A DNA stretch of 64,000 nucleotides from Celoporthe dispersa. Its lineage: Eukaryota > Ascomycota > Sordariomycetes > Diaporthales > Cryphonectriaceae. Both the position numbers and the translations under genes were made by a program. The stretch lies in assembly GCA_016584495.1 (NCBI GenBank), contig WAID01000007.1, positions 1,970,001 to 2,034,000 on the forward strand, given 5' to 3'. This document shows, piece after piece, positions 11,520-23,473 of the stretch. The notes under the pieces were generated by a model, which did not search any database, was not told where the DNA came from, and worked only from the letters and a program-made list of their open reading frames with translations. How positions within the stretch are numbered: position 1 is the stretch's first letter; every line of letters begins with the position of its first letter.

Positions 11520-12871
11520 CGTGTGAGAGGGTGGGTGTGTGTGTGTGTGTGTGTGTATGTGTGGTGTGGCAGGGTGCTGGGACTTGGTGACGGTGCACAG
11601 GTTTGTTGTATCACTACTATGGTACCATACGTACTAGCCCACAGGTCATGGTTGTATGGGTGAATGAGGACAAGACGGAGCCGACGCGTGAGCGAGCTTG
11701 GCCGGCTGCTTTTGGGGGGAGGGGGGAGGGATTGGCACTTTCCCCCTAACAGTGCCTGGGCCTGCTAGAGCGACAGTGGACTTGGGCCACAGTGAGATGT
11801 GACTGGCCAGCTACGGTCTTCCTTCCCCACGGAACCCTGCCCTAGTACTCTGGTAGAGTGACAGTGCACCACCCCCCCCGCCTACCTGGCCCTACCTTGC
11901 CTACCCTTACCTGCCTACGTGCCTTGCCCTGGGTGCGTGCCTGCCTTTTCCCCTCAGATCAGCCCAAGGAACCGCAGACAAGGTAAAAGCCGTTCCCCTC
12001 TGTTGCGTGCCCATACAATTTCCTGCGCTCCTCTCCTTTCTACCTCTCCCACCAAACCTCACCGCAGACACATACGCGCAGTCTCAATCACAGTGAGTAC
12101 ATCTTTTGCCTGCGTTTTCATCACCAAATCACAAGTCACTTCTTTTCGGCTTCCACTGCACATTTCGCAACATTCGCAGCACGCTCGCCAGGTCTGAATA
12201 TCTTATTCAGATCTTTTTCCCTCATCGTCCTGCACCGAGAAGCTGTGTTTTTGGACTTGCATCGTGACCTGAGCATCGTGGTGCGCCAGCATCAACACCT
12301 TCTCCAGCCCGCCCAGCAACACCACCAAAAACGCTCACCCCCGTCATCCTCACATACAAAATCCAAGAAGACGCGATCCGTACTGACAATTTGCGCCCAT
12401 CGCAGTCACGCACCACAACCCTTTCAAAAATCTTGTCACTAGCCCAAAAAGTATGTATCCTACCCCTCTCCAGCTACCTGCACCTTCAATTTGCATTTTA
12501 CACCCTCCGCCCGGCCTCAATTGCATTTGCGACCCTGCTCGCTGCGATGCTCTGCTTGGCACCCGGCCTCCCGCTAAATACGCGGTCGCGTCGTCGGCGA
12601 GCTCGTTCCAAGCTTCTCTGAGGCCGGCTCCAGCTGCGGACGCTTTAGCCTGACCAGCTCGCCGGGTGCCCATTGCTCGCAACACACAACACAACCAAAG
12701 AACAGGCACAACAAACACCTCCAGCGCCAGCGCTCCCTTCACCCACTTCATGATTAGCCCCACACCACCCATCATTCATCATGACAACATTATTTTCCTA
12801 GTTCCATCGCTGCATTGCCATTCATCTCATAGTGGCCTGTGACTAACATTGCCTGCACCAGCTCCGTCAAC
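8671..12871. other. Gene-poor 4.2 kb region upstream of NHP6
   Basis: No ORF here has recognisable domains, and none of the short ORFs can be joined into a convincing gene. It holds a poly-A at about 9161-9170, a T-run near 10440, the (GA)n and (GT)n arrays at 11486-11556, G-rich and C-rich runs near 11716-11730 and 11870-11880, and a long C/T-rich stretch (about 11830-12870). The last part probably includes the NHP6 promoter and 5' leader; GTATGT at 12451 could be a 5' UTR intron donor. A non-coding RNA or decayed mobile element cannot be excluded. Confidence 0.5.
11486..11556. repeat. Compound microsatellite (GA)n then (GT)n
   Basis: About 32 bases of GA repeat (11486-11518), a short spacer, and about 23 bases of GT repeat (11534-11556). 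Both repeat types are close to perfect. Confidence 0.95.
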
Positions 12872-13392
12872 ATGCCTAAGGCCGCAGCTAAGAAGGGTGG
12901 TAAGGTCGAGAAGGGCCGCAAGGGCAAGAAAGGTATGTCCTCCCTTTCTGGCAACTCCATGCCACCAACTAGGCCGACCCGTTCAGACTTGTGCTAATTA
13001 ACCTCAATAGACCCCAACGCTCCCAAGCGCGGTCTCTCCGCCTACATGTTCTTTGCCAACGAGCAGCGCGAGAACGTTCGCGAGGAGAACCCCGGCATCA
13101 AGTTCGGTAGGTCTCCGTCTGGCGATACCCTTCGCACTGTGCTCCATACTGACTTGTCCCCTAGGCGAGGTCGGTCGCATCCTGGGTGAGCGCTGGAAGG
13201 CTCTCAACGAGAAGCAACGTGCTCCCTACGAGGCCAAGGCTGCCGCCGACAAGAAGAGATACGAGGATGAGAAGGCTGCCTACAACGTACGCCCCCCCCC
13301 CCCCTTTCTAAAAACTTTCTCTCTCTTCACACACTGATCCGTCGCTGTAGAGCTAACGAGTTCCATCCGTCTAGGCTGAGGAGTCTGAGTAA
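12872..13392 (+). CDS. NHP6: NHP6-type HMG-box non-histone chromosomal protein
   Basis: Small DNA-bending HMGB protein that works with FACT and in general chromatin structure. Four exons fit: 12872-12932, 13011-13106, 13165-13286 and 13375-13392, totalling 297 nt (98 residues), the normal NHP6 length. A basic N-terminus (KKGGKVEKGRKGKK) is followed by a single HMG box with DPNAPKRGLSAYMFFANEQR, GEVGRILGERWKALNEKQRAPY and a short acidic end (EESE). Introns begin GTATGT, GTAGGT and GTACGC, and all end in AG with preserved phase; the last exon codes only AEESE plus stop. No frame corrections are needed. It is preceded by an unusually long CT-rich non-coding stretch, in keeping with high expression. 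Confidence 0.95.
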
Positions 13393-16122
13393 GGTTGATG
13401 TTGCGTAGGCAACGGCGACACTTTCTTCATCATTTTCTATCTCTTTGGTAGTCGGTACGGTGTTTGCGGCTGGTAGGGAAGGATACTGATTTGCTATGAT
13501 GAACCAATGGGGCCAGGCTGGGGCTAAAACACGCACCCGGTCAAATGTATAGTAGCAGCAACGAACTATGAACCTTCCTTGAAGACGTTTTGATCTTTCC
13601 ATGACAATGATTTTTGTAGCTTGCTGTAGACTAAGCTGGACAAGTCTGAGGTGTTCTCAGACGACATGGTGATCCAGTGAGTGAGGTCTTCTCAAGACAG
13701 GGCATTCCCGTTCTTGGTGAAGTTGCCTCAGGTATACACACCATGGTAAGAAATCGGGAAGGAAGCAGCGGCCCCAAAAACGAGGCTGATGTTCATGGTG
13801 TCGTTGGATCAGTCTCGATCTATTTAAACGCGTCATGTCGCCCCCCCCTCCCTCTGCTCTCTTGCGATATCCACAATAAAACCTGACTGGTTGAATTGGG
13901 AGGTCGTGGCCCGCCCTTGACACCCGCGCACCCAAGCAGGCTCTCGATGTTTCTTGCGCTCAAACTCTTCCACCCAGGTTCATCACACCTACTTCCCTGC
14001 GGCAGCACCCGACTTGTTGATTCTAAAGCCAGAATAAGCGGAAGTGAGGCCGACCGGATCTACTAAATCTACCACATCCTGGTGTATACATGTATTTTCC
14101 GCAACGTCCCTCGTCGAACGGACTTCTGTACTTTGCAGGTGGTCATTGCGACCGGATGATCTGGATGAGCTTGCTCAATTACGAGCCAGCCTCCTTTGGC
14201 TGCAACGCAACGTGTCTTCCGATCGCGAGCTCTGGTCATACAGTCTTCACTGGGTCTTCCTCGTCAGTCAGAGACATTGAAACTTGTCGGCGTTCTGATG
14301 AGAAACGTTACACGAGACATGAATCACCGCACGCTGTTTTAAAAAAAAAAAAAAAAAAAAAGGAAAAAGGAAAAAGGAAAAAGGAAAAAGGAATAAGGGG
14401 GAAAAAAAAGGGAGGGGTGGAGAGAGAGAGAGAGAACACAACAGCCCTCATCACTATCATCTTCACAGGCAGTCGAGGTCGGTCTACAGGGTACCATGTA
14501 CTTCAGCTCTGGAGTTTATGAATCAACTTATGAAAGTCTCGTCACAGGTGTCATGCGAGATATTCCGATTCGTGCAGAGAGAGAGGGAGAGGGACAGACA
14601 GGTGCATCGTCACGCCCACCACAGCATTCGAATTTCTACCAATCCGACTCCTCGGCCAGATCACCTCCGCACTCGATCACAATGTCTGGTCCCTTTGCTG
14701 CGGGTAGACACGACCCAGCCACCGGCCTGGATCTCAATTCGCTCGGCGCGAAGCGTACTTGCATTAGGAGAATGCACGATAGACGGCGCTTCCATGTCTG
14801 ATGGGGCAGCATAGGCCGACAGACGACAGACAAAAATTTTCTCCTCACCTCCCCCCTTCCCCGCTGGTGGGTTATCTTTGGCTCGACCTTCGTGGCAGCC
14901 CGGGGTAAGTGTGTGAAGATCTGCAAGTTGGCTCTCCTTCGTGGTCTCTCAGTGGCTCGTTTCATTCCGTCTCTCTCGCTCTCCCTCTGTCTCTCTGTCT
15001 CCTCTTGCTTCTATCCCCGGTTCATTGTCAGAAACAGCGTGTCTAGCTTTTCTCCTGCGACACCGGCATCGCAGGTCTCACTTTTTTTTCTTTCTGACCA
15101 GAGCACGCAGCAGGTTGCATCTGGCACCAGAGAAAAAAGAAAAAAAAAACAAGGTTTGTCTTGGCGGCGCCGACTTTGTCTTGCCTTGCAGGTTCTGCAC
15201 AACCGTCAGCTTCATCGATCGATCCTGGTGGTCTGCTAGCGGAACACGGGAGAGAGAAGCCCACGACGTCTCTGCAGGGCAAGACCCTGATTTGGCGAAA
15301 TGGTTGACAAATTTGAGGCCATCCCCGAACTTGCTTGGTGGAGATAACTGCCACACCTGGCCTCGCGTCTTACCGATACAAGCGGGAGAAGAGAGAGGGG
15401 GTGGGAGCCACTCGCAGGAAGCACCTCTTCGTCGGCTGATTGACACGTCAGAGGCAGCGCAGAGCCGCAAAGCAAGTGGTCTCCGGCCAGCCCACGATCG
15501 CCGGACTGTGCATGGTGCGGTGGATGTCACGCTGCGGGAGGTGGCCCCTCGTTTCTATTCGGCGGTCGTGTTGGACAGTTCATGGTGCTTATTAGCCCAT
15601 GCCGTCGTCGATTTCGTCCTTCTGCCGCGTTATGCATGTCGGTGCGGAGCGCCGGGCAGCTTTGCATCTCTTCAGGTTGTGACAGTTCAGACCTGCGTTC
15701 GGTCTTCTCCAGATCTTCTCCAGGGACACACTCTTTTTTTTGTTTGTTTTTTTAAACCTTATCTTGAGCTCAGAGGAACCATTTCAAAGCCTCTCAACAT
15801 CTAAATCGTACGGATGCCTCGTTCTACAGAGACAAAAGCCAGCACGAAATCAGCGCTTTGCACAGCAGGGACTACTGAGACCTCTTTGCAGTAAAAGACC
15901 AGTGACAGGAGGTCTGCACCATACTGGCTGTTGGCCAACCCAAACATCCCTCTTCTTCATGATGTGAGCCAAACGAAGGCTTGATTAATGCATTTCTGAA
16001 CTACGGACATTTCGAAATCGATTTGAGAAATCTCACCACCACCACCCCTCACTACGACTACACATGATCGTCTAGAGACGCATGCCTGTCGAGATTGACA
16101 ATTGCTCCTGTGCATCTTCAAA
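13393..16122. other. Non-coding region downstream of NHP6
   Basis: About 2.7 kb without a supported gene. It includes the NHP6 3' UTR, the purine tract at 14339-14434, C/T-rich stretches at 14970-15100 and A/T runs near 15080-15150 and 15735-15755. The longest ORF (14941-15804) has poly-Phe, poly-Lys and other low-complexity composition and looks like chance. Confidence 0.5.
14339..14434 (+). repeat. Poly-A plus (GGAAAAA)n homopurine tract ending in (GA)n
   Basis: An A-run of about 20 is followed by five GGAAAAA-type units, a G/A-rich segment and a GA microsatellite. Nearly every base on the + strand is a purine. Confidence 0.95.
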
Positions 16123-18049
16123 ATGGACTGGGTTTACGACTCCACAATGGTATCAATGCCTCCTCAGAGCCACCTCTTCCGCGGCTGCTGGCTCCGAGGC
16201 AGAGAGGGCTGAGAGGGTAGCAATGGGTACGCCAGAACCGAAGGCTTTATCTTTGGACTGCAATAAACTCACAACCACTTAGGCCTTGATGGACTCCGAG
16301 CCGCCCTCGACAAGTCCTTTCACGGACACATGATCGCCTTGACCGAGGAGATCCGAGGATCCTCCCAGCGCCTCCAGCAGCTGGCCGGCCAGAGCGGCAC
16401 GCACAAGTCCCGCGCACCCATCGTGTCGAACCACCTGAACGTCCTGCTCCCGTGCATGTCCAAGACCCTGCGGGACATCACCACACACTACGACGACAAG
16501 ACCATCTCCCGCGAGATGCGCTGGCGCAAGATGTACCACGACATGATGAAGGAGGTCCGCGGCATCCCCCTGCCGCAGCGCTTCATCCTGTACAACCAGT
16601 TCCTCCGGCAGCTTCACTGCCTCCTCACGCGCGACAAGCATTTCGACCAGGGCCAGCTCGAGATGCTGCGGCACAAGATCCTCGAGCTGCGCGAGCTCCG
16701 TGGCATTCCCGCACCGGTGCAAGCGCAGACCGCTGCCGCTGCCACCACCACCACCCCGGACCAGCTCGTCGGCCGCCAGGTCCACGACACCGCCATCGTC
16801 ATCCCACTGCCGCACGAGCGGATCCACTGGTGCGAGCAGGTCTTTGCGCTCCCGCTCAGCTCGCGCACCGACATCCCCGGGCCCGAGAAGTCGCGCGCGT
16901 TCCAGCCGCTGTTGCCCGCGTGGGACCCGGCCCGGCCCAAGGCGCGCAAGACGCTCATGCGGCGGTCCTTTGACTCCGACAGGCTGTGTGTCAAGTTCCT
17001 CCTCGACGCGGAAGACATCCCGTACATCGAGATCCGGGTGTACAGCGGCGGCGCCCAGTATTTCACGTGGAAGAGCCATGACCAGGTCTGGATCCAGCGA
17101 GATGGGAATTCTCTAGTCTTGAAGAGGTGGAGCCGGTCGACGTCGGCATGGAAGACCTGGGCGGTGCTGAGTTTCGTCACTTGGGAGGGTGAGCAAGAAT
17201 TCTTTCGTCCCTCTATCATCGCAATCCGGGCCCGTCTCCTTCTCCCCTAGGACCCTGTCTAACCTCGGACGCAGAACTCGTCCTGTTCCATTGCACCTTC
17301 ACCGCTCTGAAGTGCCGGAACCCTCTCGCCCCGACCATGGGCCAGCAAGAGTTCGCCGTGAAGGGCGAGGCCTTGCAATTCCAAGCGTGAGTCCTTACTT
17401 CCCCCCGTCTTTAATCGCCTAAGACTGACACGTGTTTACTCTTTCTAGTCAGATCGTCGACGACGACTACAGGCACAGCCTCTGCGTATATAAGGAGGAG
17501 CGTAGCGGCGGGATCCGACTGCAGGCTGCCGTATGGAACGGCGAGCTGAGGAAGTGTCCGGTGTGGACTGCCTTTGGTGAGTCTTGTACCCGCCCGCCAC
17601 AGACACACTTTGCCCTGCTCAGTCCCAGCCCCCCCCCCCCCGTCAATAACACTCGCTAACGTGATGGTGTGTGTGTGTTTGTGTTTGTGCGAGCAGTCAC
17701 CCACATTTCCACGTCCCCTAGGTGGCTCGTCCGCGTCTCGAACCACATCTTCCACGTCAGGGATATTCAGCTCTACATCTTCTGCCAGAAGTATCGGGAG
17801 TCCAGGATGCGGAAGAACAGGCTCGGCGCATTTGAAATTTATTTCCTCAGCAAGCATGGTACGCTCCCTCACCCCTCTTGATAGTTATATGCACAGGGCA
17901 GGCATCCAGGGAAAAAAGATAGCTAATACGACAGCATCACGCGCACAGCTGCCGACGAGTTCGGGCAACTCTTCGCCACGTCCATCCCTGGTTCGGGCCA
18001 TGTATCCGAGGTTGAAGGTGACTGCATCGCCGGCCCTTCGTTGACCTGA
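16123..18049 (+). CDS. Uncharacterised conserved fungal protein (six exons)
   Basis: I do not recognise this family. The ATG at 16123 gives MDWVYDSTM, then an intron (16150-16282) joins GLDGLRAALDKSFHGHMIAL. Further exons fit 16283-17188, 17275-17386, 17449-17576, 17697-17858 and 17949-18049 with clean GT-AG ends and kept phase; the stop is TGA at 18047-18049. The protein is about 480 residues. The N-terminal half is helical and charged (HMIALTEEIRGSSQRLQQLAG). The C-terminal half alternates strand-like segments (WLVRVSNHIFHVRDIQLYIF) and ends with an acidic tail. No transmembrane segment, signal peptide or catalytic motif is evident. Joining exons 1 and 2 in frame needs one extra G at the junction, in line with the other one-base losses. 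The coding third position is GC-rich, as in its neighbours. Confidence 0.7.
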
Positions 18050-18901
18050 CACCGCCGGAGGCCGCCGCGTCCAAACAACTCGTCTCGGCCCTTCCACCGC
18101 GAGGGAAGAGTGCAGCCGCTGCCATACGCTGCCCACCCGAACAACAACTCATCACTTTTCTTTTGTCTAGTTTGCCGATACACGGACATCTATGATCTCT
18201 TAATACCTCACCAACCCACCGCACACAGCACAGTCTTTCGACACACCCCCCTCTTGATTTTTTTTTTCTCCCCCTTTCCGGACCACCCACTCCACTTCGA
18301 CACACTTGACGACGCTTACGACTTAACCGATGATGAGTAGGACGACGCAACGAGAGAAGAAAAAACAACAACCTGTACCACATCTTTGTTGAAATTTATG
18401 GCACGGGATAATGAGATTCATTACTGGGAGCGAAATCGCGGGCAGATTGCACAATGATACCCCTTTGCTTCTTTTTTTATTCATTTGTTCTTGAGTCTCT
18501 GGTTTTCACTGCTTTTTCTTTTTGGCTGTTAATTCTGCAATGGACCTGGGAAAGCAAATGCCCTTGCACCTTGACTGTAACGAAAGACCAAGTTGACACC
18601 GTCATGTTATGAGAAAGGGATGCCCAGGGCATAATTATTTATCAGACTGGTAATACCTAGCCGATCACGATGTCGGGCGTCAGTGCTGCGTCCAATTAAA
18701 TACACGAAAGAAACAAATCATATCAATCTAGTTCACATGCACATTGGATCTTGCTGAAATTGCACCGGGATTTTTGGTTCGTATTTTTTTTTTAAGTCAG
18801 GGCTCGTGATTTCGTGGGGAAAAGAGAAAAAAGGGAACAGGTGCATCCGTCTACAGTGTTCAGCACGCTGTACCACCACGCGTATACTAGCCTGGCCCAG
18901 C
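18050..18901. other. Convergent intergenic region before phosphoglucomutase
   Basis: About 850 bases between convergent 3' ends. T-rich patches near 18255-18270 and 18470-18480 and a T-run near 18785 are likely 3' UTR or polyadenylation sequence. No other feature was seen. Confidence 0.5.
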
Positions 18902-20822
18902 TTATGTCTTGACATCGGGCTCATCACGGCCGACAAACTCCTTGAACTTGAGGAGGTCGGTCGCAAACTTGATCTCAGGCTTGAGGAAGTCCTGCGCATC
19001 GAGATCGTACTTGGAAGCATCGGAGGTGTGCTGCTCGATGTACAGACGGATGGTGGCACCAGAAGAGCCGGTGCCAGACAGACGCACGACAATGCGGCTG
19101 CCGGAGTCGAACTTGGCATACAAGCCCTGGTTGGAAGAGACCGAGCCGTCGAGGTCGGTGTAGGAGAAGTTGCCGGCTTCGACGACGGTGCGACCCTCAA
19201 TCTTGCTGCCGACGAAGCTCTTGTCGGCGACAAGGTCCTTGAGCACGCCGACAACCTTGTTGGCGCCATCGGAGTCGACATTCTCGTAATCGTAGCGGGT
19301 GAAGAAGGTACGGCCGTACTCGCTCCAGAAGTCCTTCTGGATCTGCTTGATGCTAGGAGTAGCACCAGGGTTGGCGACACCGAGCCCAGCAATGATGTTC
19401 AGCCAGGCGACGACAGCCCACAGACCGTCCTTCTCGCGGACGTGGTTGGAACCAGTTCCAAAGGACTCCTCACCGCAGATGGACAGCTTGTCGGCGTCAA
19501 AGAGGGCGCAGAAGAACTTCCAGCCGGTGGGCACCTCGTAGCAGTTCTTCCCCTGCTTCTTGGCGACAAGGTCGACAGCCCCGGAGGTGGGCATGGAACG
19601 AGCCAGGCCGTAGACACCCTGCTTCTTGAAGTAGGGGATGAGGTCGGCATAGTGAGCGATGATGGCCAAGCTGTCACCAGGGGGAGACAAAGGCACCAGC
19701 GCCGTAGATCATGTTCCGGTCACCATCACCATCGGAGGCCGCCCCAAAGGGAATCTTGTTCTTCTCGACAACCTCGACGAGGCTGTGGGCGTAGACGAGG
19801 TTGGGGTCAGGTGGCCGCCGTTGAAGTCGGGCGAGGGCACGCAGTTCTGGGTGGAGCCGGCCAGACCCAGCTCCTCCTCGAAGATAGCCTTTCCATAAGG
19901 CCCAGTGACACCGTGGAGGCCATCGAAGAGGACCTTGAAGTCGGAGTGTTCGGTGAAGAACTTCTTGATCAGAGGGAAGTCAAAGATGTCCTTCAGCATC
20001 TGGGTATAGTCGGCGACACTGTCGATGATCTCGACCTCGAGAGACCCGTAGGTTTTGGTGCCGATGGTCGAGATGTCGACTTCGGGGATGTCTTCGATCT
20101 TGTAGGAGGTGAGGGTCTTGGAGGTCTCGTAGATCTTGTTGGTGACGGACTCAGGGGCTGGGCCACCGTTGGCAAGGTTGTACTTGATACCGAAGTCGTT
20201 CGTGGGGCCTAGTGTCCGATACAATTAGCATTCAAGTTTGTACCTCGCGGTTGACAATGACACTGGAAAGATACTTACCACCAGGGTTGTGGCTGGCAGT
20301 CAGAAGAATACCACCAGTAGCCTTTCTCTTCCGGATGACGTGGCTGGCAGCAGGTGTGGACAGGATGCCGTTCTGGCCGATGAGAAGCTTCTTGACGCCG
20401 TATGCAGCACCAATCTTGGCAATCAACTGGATGACCTCGGGGTTCCAGAAGCGGCCATCACCACCAATGACAAGGAATGACCCTAGATTGCCAAATCAGT
20501 ATACTTCAGCCTGCCGTCTGTATCGGCTCGGCTCGGGGGGGGGGGATAGGCTGACCCTCTACACCCTCAGGGATGGACAGGAGGATGCTGGTGACGAAAG
20601 ATTCGCTGTAGTGAGGCTTCTGGAAGACAGTCACCTTCTTTCGGAGACCTGACCTGAAGGGGAGTGTCAGCGAAGAAGCCTCCCAGCTAAACTGGCGTGG
20701 TTGAGGCTTGGGCAGCACCAGCCAGAAAAGGGGGGAGATACTGCGGGGTGGGGTGAAGCTATCGTGACCTACGTTCCGGGCTTCTGGTCCTGGAAGGACT
20801 CGAATTGAACTTCCTTGACCAT
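18902..20822 (-). CDS. PGM2: Phosphoglucomutase (alpha-D-glucose 1-phosphate / 6-phosphate interconversion)
   Basis: Cytosolic enzyme linking glycolysis to UDP-glucose, trehalose and cell-wall synthesis. Exons: 20773-20822, 20556-20653, 20279-20482 and 18902-20208. The start at 20822 gives MVKEVQFESFQDQKPGT, joined to SGLRKKVTVF. Catalytic features are all present: the phosphoserine loop TASHNPGG, the metal-binding D-G-D-G-D-R motif, the sugar-binding GEESFGTGSNHVRE and the phosphate-binding RLSGTGSSGATIR. Length is about 552 residues, standard for eukaryotic PGM. Two compensating one-base errors lie in the last exon: one base too few in the G pair at 19810-19811, and one too many in the G5 run at 19680-19684. 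Between them about 43 codons, including the metal loop, are read in the wrong frame. Exon lengths add to exactly 553 codons. The symbol follows the yeast major isozyme. Confidence 0.95.
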
Positions 20823-21928
20823 CTTGGCAGGATTGTGAGCGATGAGAATGTAGACTTTGGTCGGGAGCCAGAGGAAATCTGTCACCACAAGAGAGCTTCG
20901 AGTGGTTGTGTCGGGAGGGAGGTTGTGCAATGTAAATAAATACCACAGCAGGCGTCTTGCCAATTCATCAGGAGCTCTGGCACTTAATGGACGGACGCCA
21001 CTCTAGAGGTGGGCAGGTGGGGTCAATACGTCTCTGGTGGGGTCGTCATCGGACAGGGGTGGGAGCTTAATGCTCCTGGCGTGGCATGCAATGGTAGCCA
21101 ACCAGAATTAGGGTCTCAACATTTCCACTATCTCTGCACACCAACACCCAAAATGCAGAGCGAGAGTTGAGGCGATCCACTCAGGTCATATCAGTTGTCC
21201 AGATATGAGCTCTACTATGAGCAAGCCACAAAATTTTAGCAAGAATAATTAAGTATGAGGGCTTTTTCAGGAAAATCTTGTACAAGAACTTTGTATTAAA
21301 TAATTCGTAACTGGCCTTGGAATCCTGTCCAGTATGTGATGCGCATTGAACCGAGCTTAACTTTCTCACGCCAGCCACAAATGGTATCTTCTCATACCTC
21401 TGTCTACCCTTCTGAAGCGGTCTGATGTTCATGCATGACAACATGAAAGGTAGATGAGAGCAGCATGCTCTGTGACCAGCTTTGGTATCATGGTTGCCCC
21501 ACGGTATGTTGCCCTACTGCTGCTGCTATAGCGTGGCAGGTGCCTTTTCTCGTAGTGTTGTGGATGTAGTCTCGTTTTCCTCGCAGATAAGAAGACGATT
21601 GTTGATGGCGAAAAGGAGGTGTGAGACCAATGCCAGTGACTGCAGATTGTAAAGACACGAGGGGGGATTCTGAACGTGAGAATCGGAAGGGCGGCAACCA
21701 AAAGACAGGAGAACCATCGCCTGCAGGTCCTTCAGCACTGACGATAAGGAGAATGAGCTCCTTCCATCGAATATGAAAATATGGAGGTCGGCATTGTGAC
21801 TATCGTTGGTTCAAGTCTTGCTGTTCGCTCTTCGCCACCGAGAACCCAACCACTGGGTACCCAAGTAAGCTTCGATGCCGAACGGCGTGTCGGATGGCAG
21901 ACGTCGAGAACTCGGGCTGTCGTCAGGC
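20823..21928. other. Intergenic region upstream of phosphoglucomutase
   Basis: About 1.1 kb that contains the PGM promoter (- strand) and the 3' flank of REX2. Short ORFs in it have no domains. Nothing else was recognised. Confidence 0.45.
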
Positions 21929-22652
21929 TCATGAGCTGTCCTGACCCTGCGCACCCGCCCGGAAAATGGTCTCCTTGTAGTACCTCGCCTCCTCGATGCT
22001 CTCCAGGATATCATCCCTTGCCTTGTGCAGCGTCTTCTTCTGCGGCACCCTCGCGGCGACCTGCGGGCACCACCTCCTCGCCGCCTCCTTGATGGAGCTC
22101 ACATCCAGGATGCGGTAGTGCAGGTGCCCCACGACTCTGCGGTACGGCCCCCTCGCGAGGAAAGACCTGTCGGCGTGGACCGAGTTGCCAGCGAGCAGCG
22201 CGACGCGGCGTCCCGGGACGTGCTTCTTGATATAGGACAGGAGCTCGTCGGCGGCCTGTTCCGGTGTCACCTCGGAGGCGATGACTGCCGCTGTGAGTCC
22301 GCTCTCGCCGTGGGTCCGGGTGCACCACTCGTCCATCTGCTCCATTCGGGCTCTGGGCTGGTGGACGACGGTGCCCCAGCCTTCGGCGTCGAGGAGGTCT
22401 AGGTTGCCATTGGTGATGAGGCAGAAGATCTCGATGATCTCTTCCTTGTCTGGGTCCAAGCCGGTCATCTACATCAGCGGGTTAATACATGACAAGACCT
22501 TGCACGATTGTATGATGATGATGATGATGATGACGATGACGATGATGATAGTAATGATGAGAGGCTGCGCGAGATGGGTCTGGAATTCTTCTTTTTCTCT
22601 TTACCTCACAGTCGATCCAGACCAACGGGGCGGCATCATCCTGAGAAGCCAT
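21929..22652 (-). CDS. REX2: Oligoribonuclease (REX2 / Orn, DEDDh 3'-5' exonuclease)
   Basis: Degrades very short RNA oligonucleotides; the eukaryotic form is mainly mitochondrial and nuclear. Two exons fit: 22605-22652 and 21929-22468 (195 residues). Exon 1 gives MASQDDAAPLVWIDCE and exon 2 opens MTGLDPDKEEIIEIFCLITN, so the intron splits the ExoI motif W-I-D-C-E-M-T-G-L. The ExoII region (LLAGNSVHADRSFLAR) and the ExoIII region with its Tyr/His and Asp (HYRILDVSSIKE) are present, so the DEDDh set looks complete. There is no obvious presequence, so mitochondrial targeting is not shown by this start. The intron (22469-22604) carries a GAT repeat. A TATATA at 22787-22792 lies about 135 bases upstream. 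Confidence 0.93.
22513..22560 (+). repeat. (GAT)n / (GAC) microsatellite inside the REX2 intron
   Basis: Roughly 16 GAT-like triplets with a few GAC interruptions, wholly within the single intron of the oligoribonuclease gene, so length change would not alter protein. Confidence 0.9.
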
Positions 22653-23473
22653 GGTTTTCTCCCTGTCAGAGCGGATAGGAGGAAGGCCAGTGGTTGTTGT
22701 CGAGTAGGTGCGGATCAGTGGCTGCCGGTGGTGGGAGGGCGTCTTCACCCAACAGGGAAGAGGCTTGTTTTGGCAAAGTAACGTTGTATATAATGATGGC
22801 TTCCCGAGCCTTGTGAAGGACGGAGGGTGTGTGGCCCGCCGAATGGATCCCATGAATCTTGGTGTCCTTGTCCCTATGGTTGCAGCCGTCTATCGACGAA
22901 AAGAGAGTCGTGGTGTGTGGATCACAAACCCGTCCACACACTCTCCATGGCACAAATCCACGATAGCTAAACAGTGAAGACGAATGAGCAGTCTCGCATT
23001 AGTGAGATGACGCCTGTAGAATAGCGGAGTGCGGGGGTAGGGGGTTTTCCTTTGGGACGGGTGCAGATCCGCTAGCCGCTACAATAGGCGTTTAGGCTTC
23101 CCCCTGCCGGTGATTGATCCCCTTATCTTCTTCTAGCCGGTGCGAAGTTACAGGCCGTTGCGACTACTACTGCTACCATTACTACCACTATTGTAGAATG
23201 TAGTAAGTACTTTCTGCCCGCTGCGGGACGCCACCTCTTTGATTTGCATACTACAACAAGAGATGACTTCCCTCTCCCGACCCCCTTCTTGTCTCTCTCG
23301 AGGCTGACCCCTCTCTCTTCTTCTTGTCCTCCTCTTCCTATTCCTCACAGCCATCTGAATATACGACGACGACAAATCCTGTCCTTTTGTCTGTCTGTCT
23401 TTGTCAGAGTCGCTACTCTTCCTACAGCGCAATACTCATCACCCAGATAAAACATAAAACCGCCCTTCTCATC
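22653..23473. promoter_or_regulatory. Divergent promoter region, REX2 / oxidoreductase
   Basis: About 820 bases between divergent starts. The 200 bases before the oxidoreductase ATG are C/T-rich (23265-23410), a usual fungal promoter or leader signature. No coding sequence was seen. Confidence 0.45.

Noticed and set aside
14941..15804. A 287-codon frame in the NHP6 downstream region
   Set aside because: Poly-Phe, poly-Lys and Ser/Leu runs from C/T and A tracts; no start context, no domain.
16279..17079. A 266-codon frame antisense to the uncharacterised gene
   Set aside because: Shadow of a GC-rich exon; no conserved motifs.
18806..20212. A 468-codon open frame antisense to phosphoglucomutase
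   Set aside because: It mirrors the codon bias of the real gene, has low-complexity Asp/Val/Gly composition and no domain.
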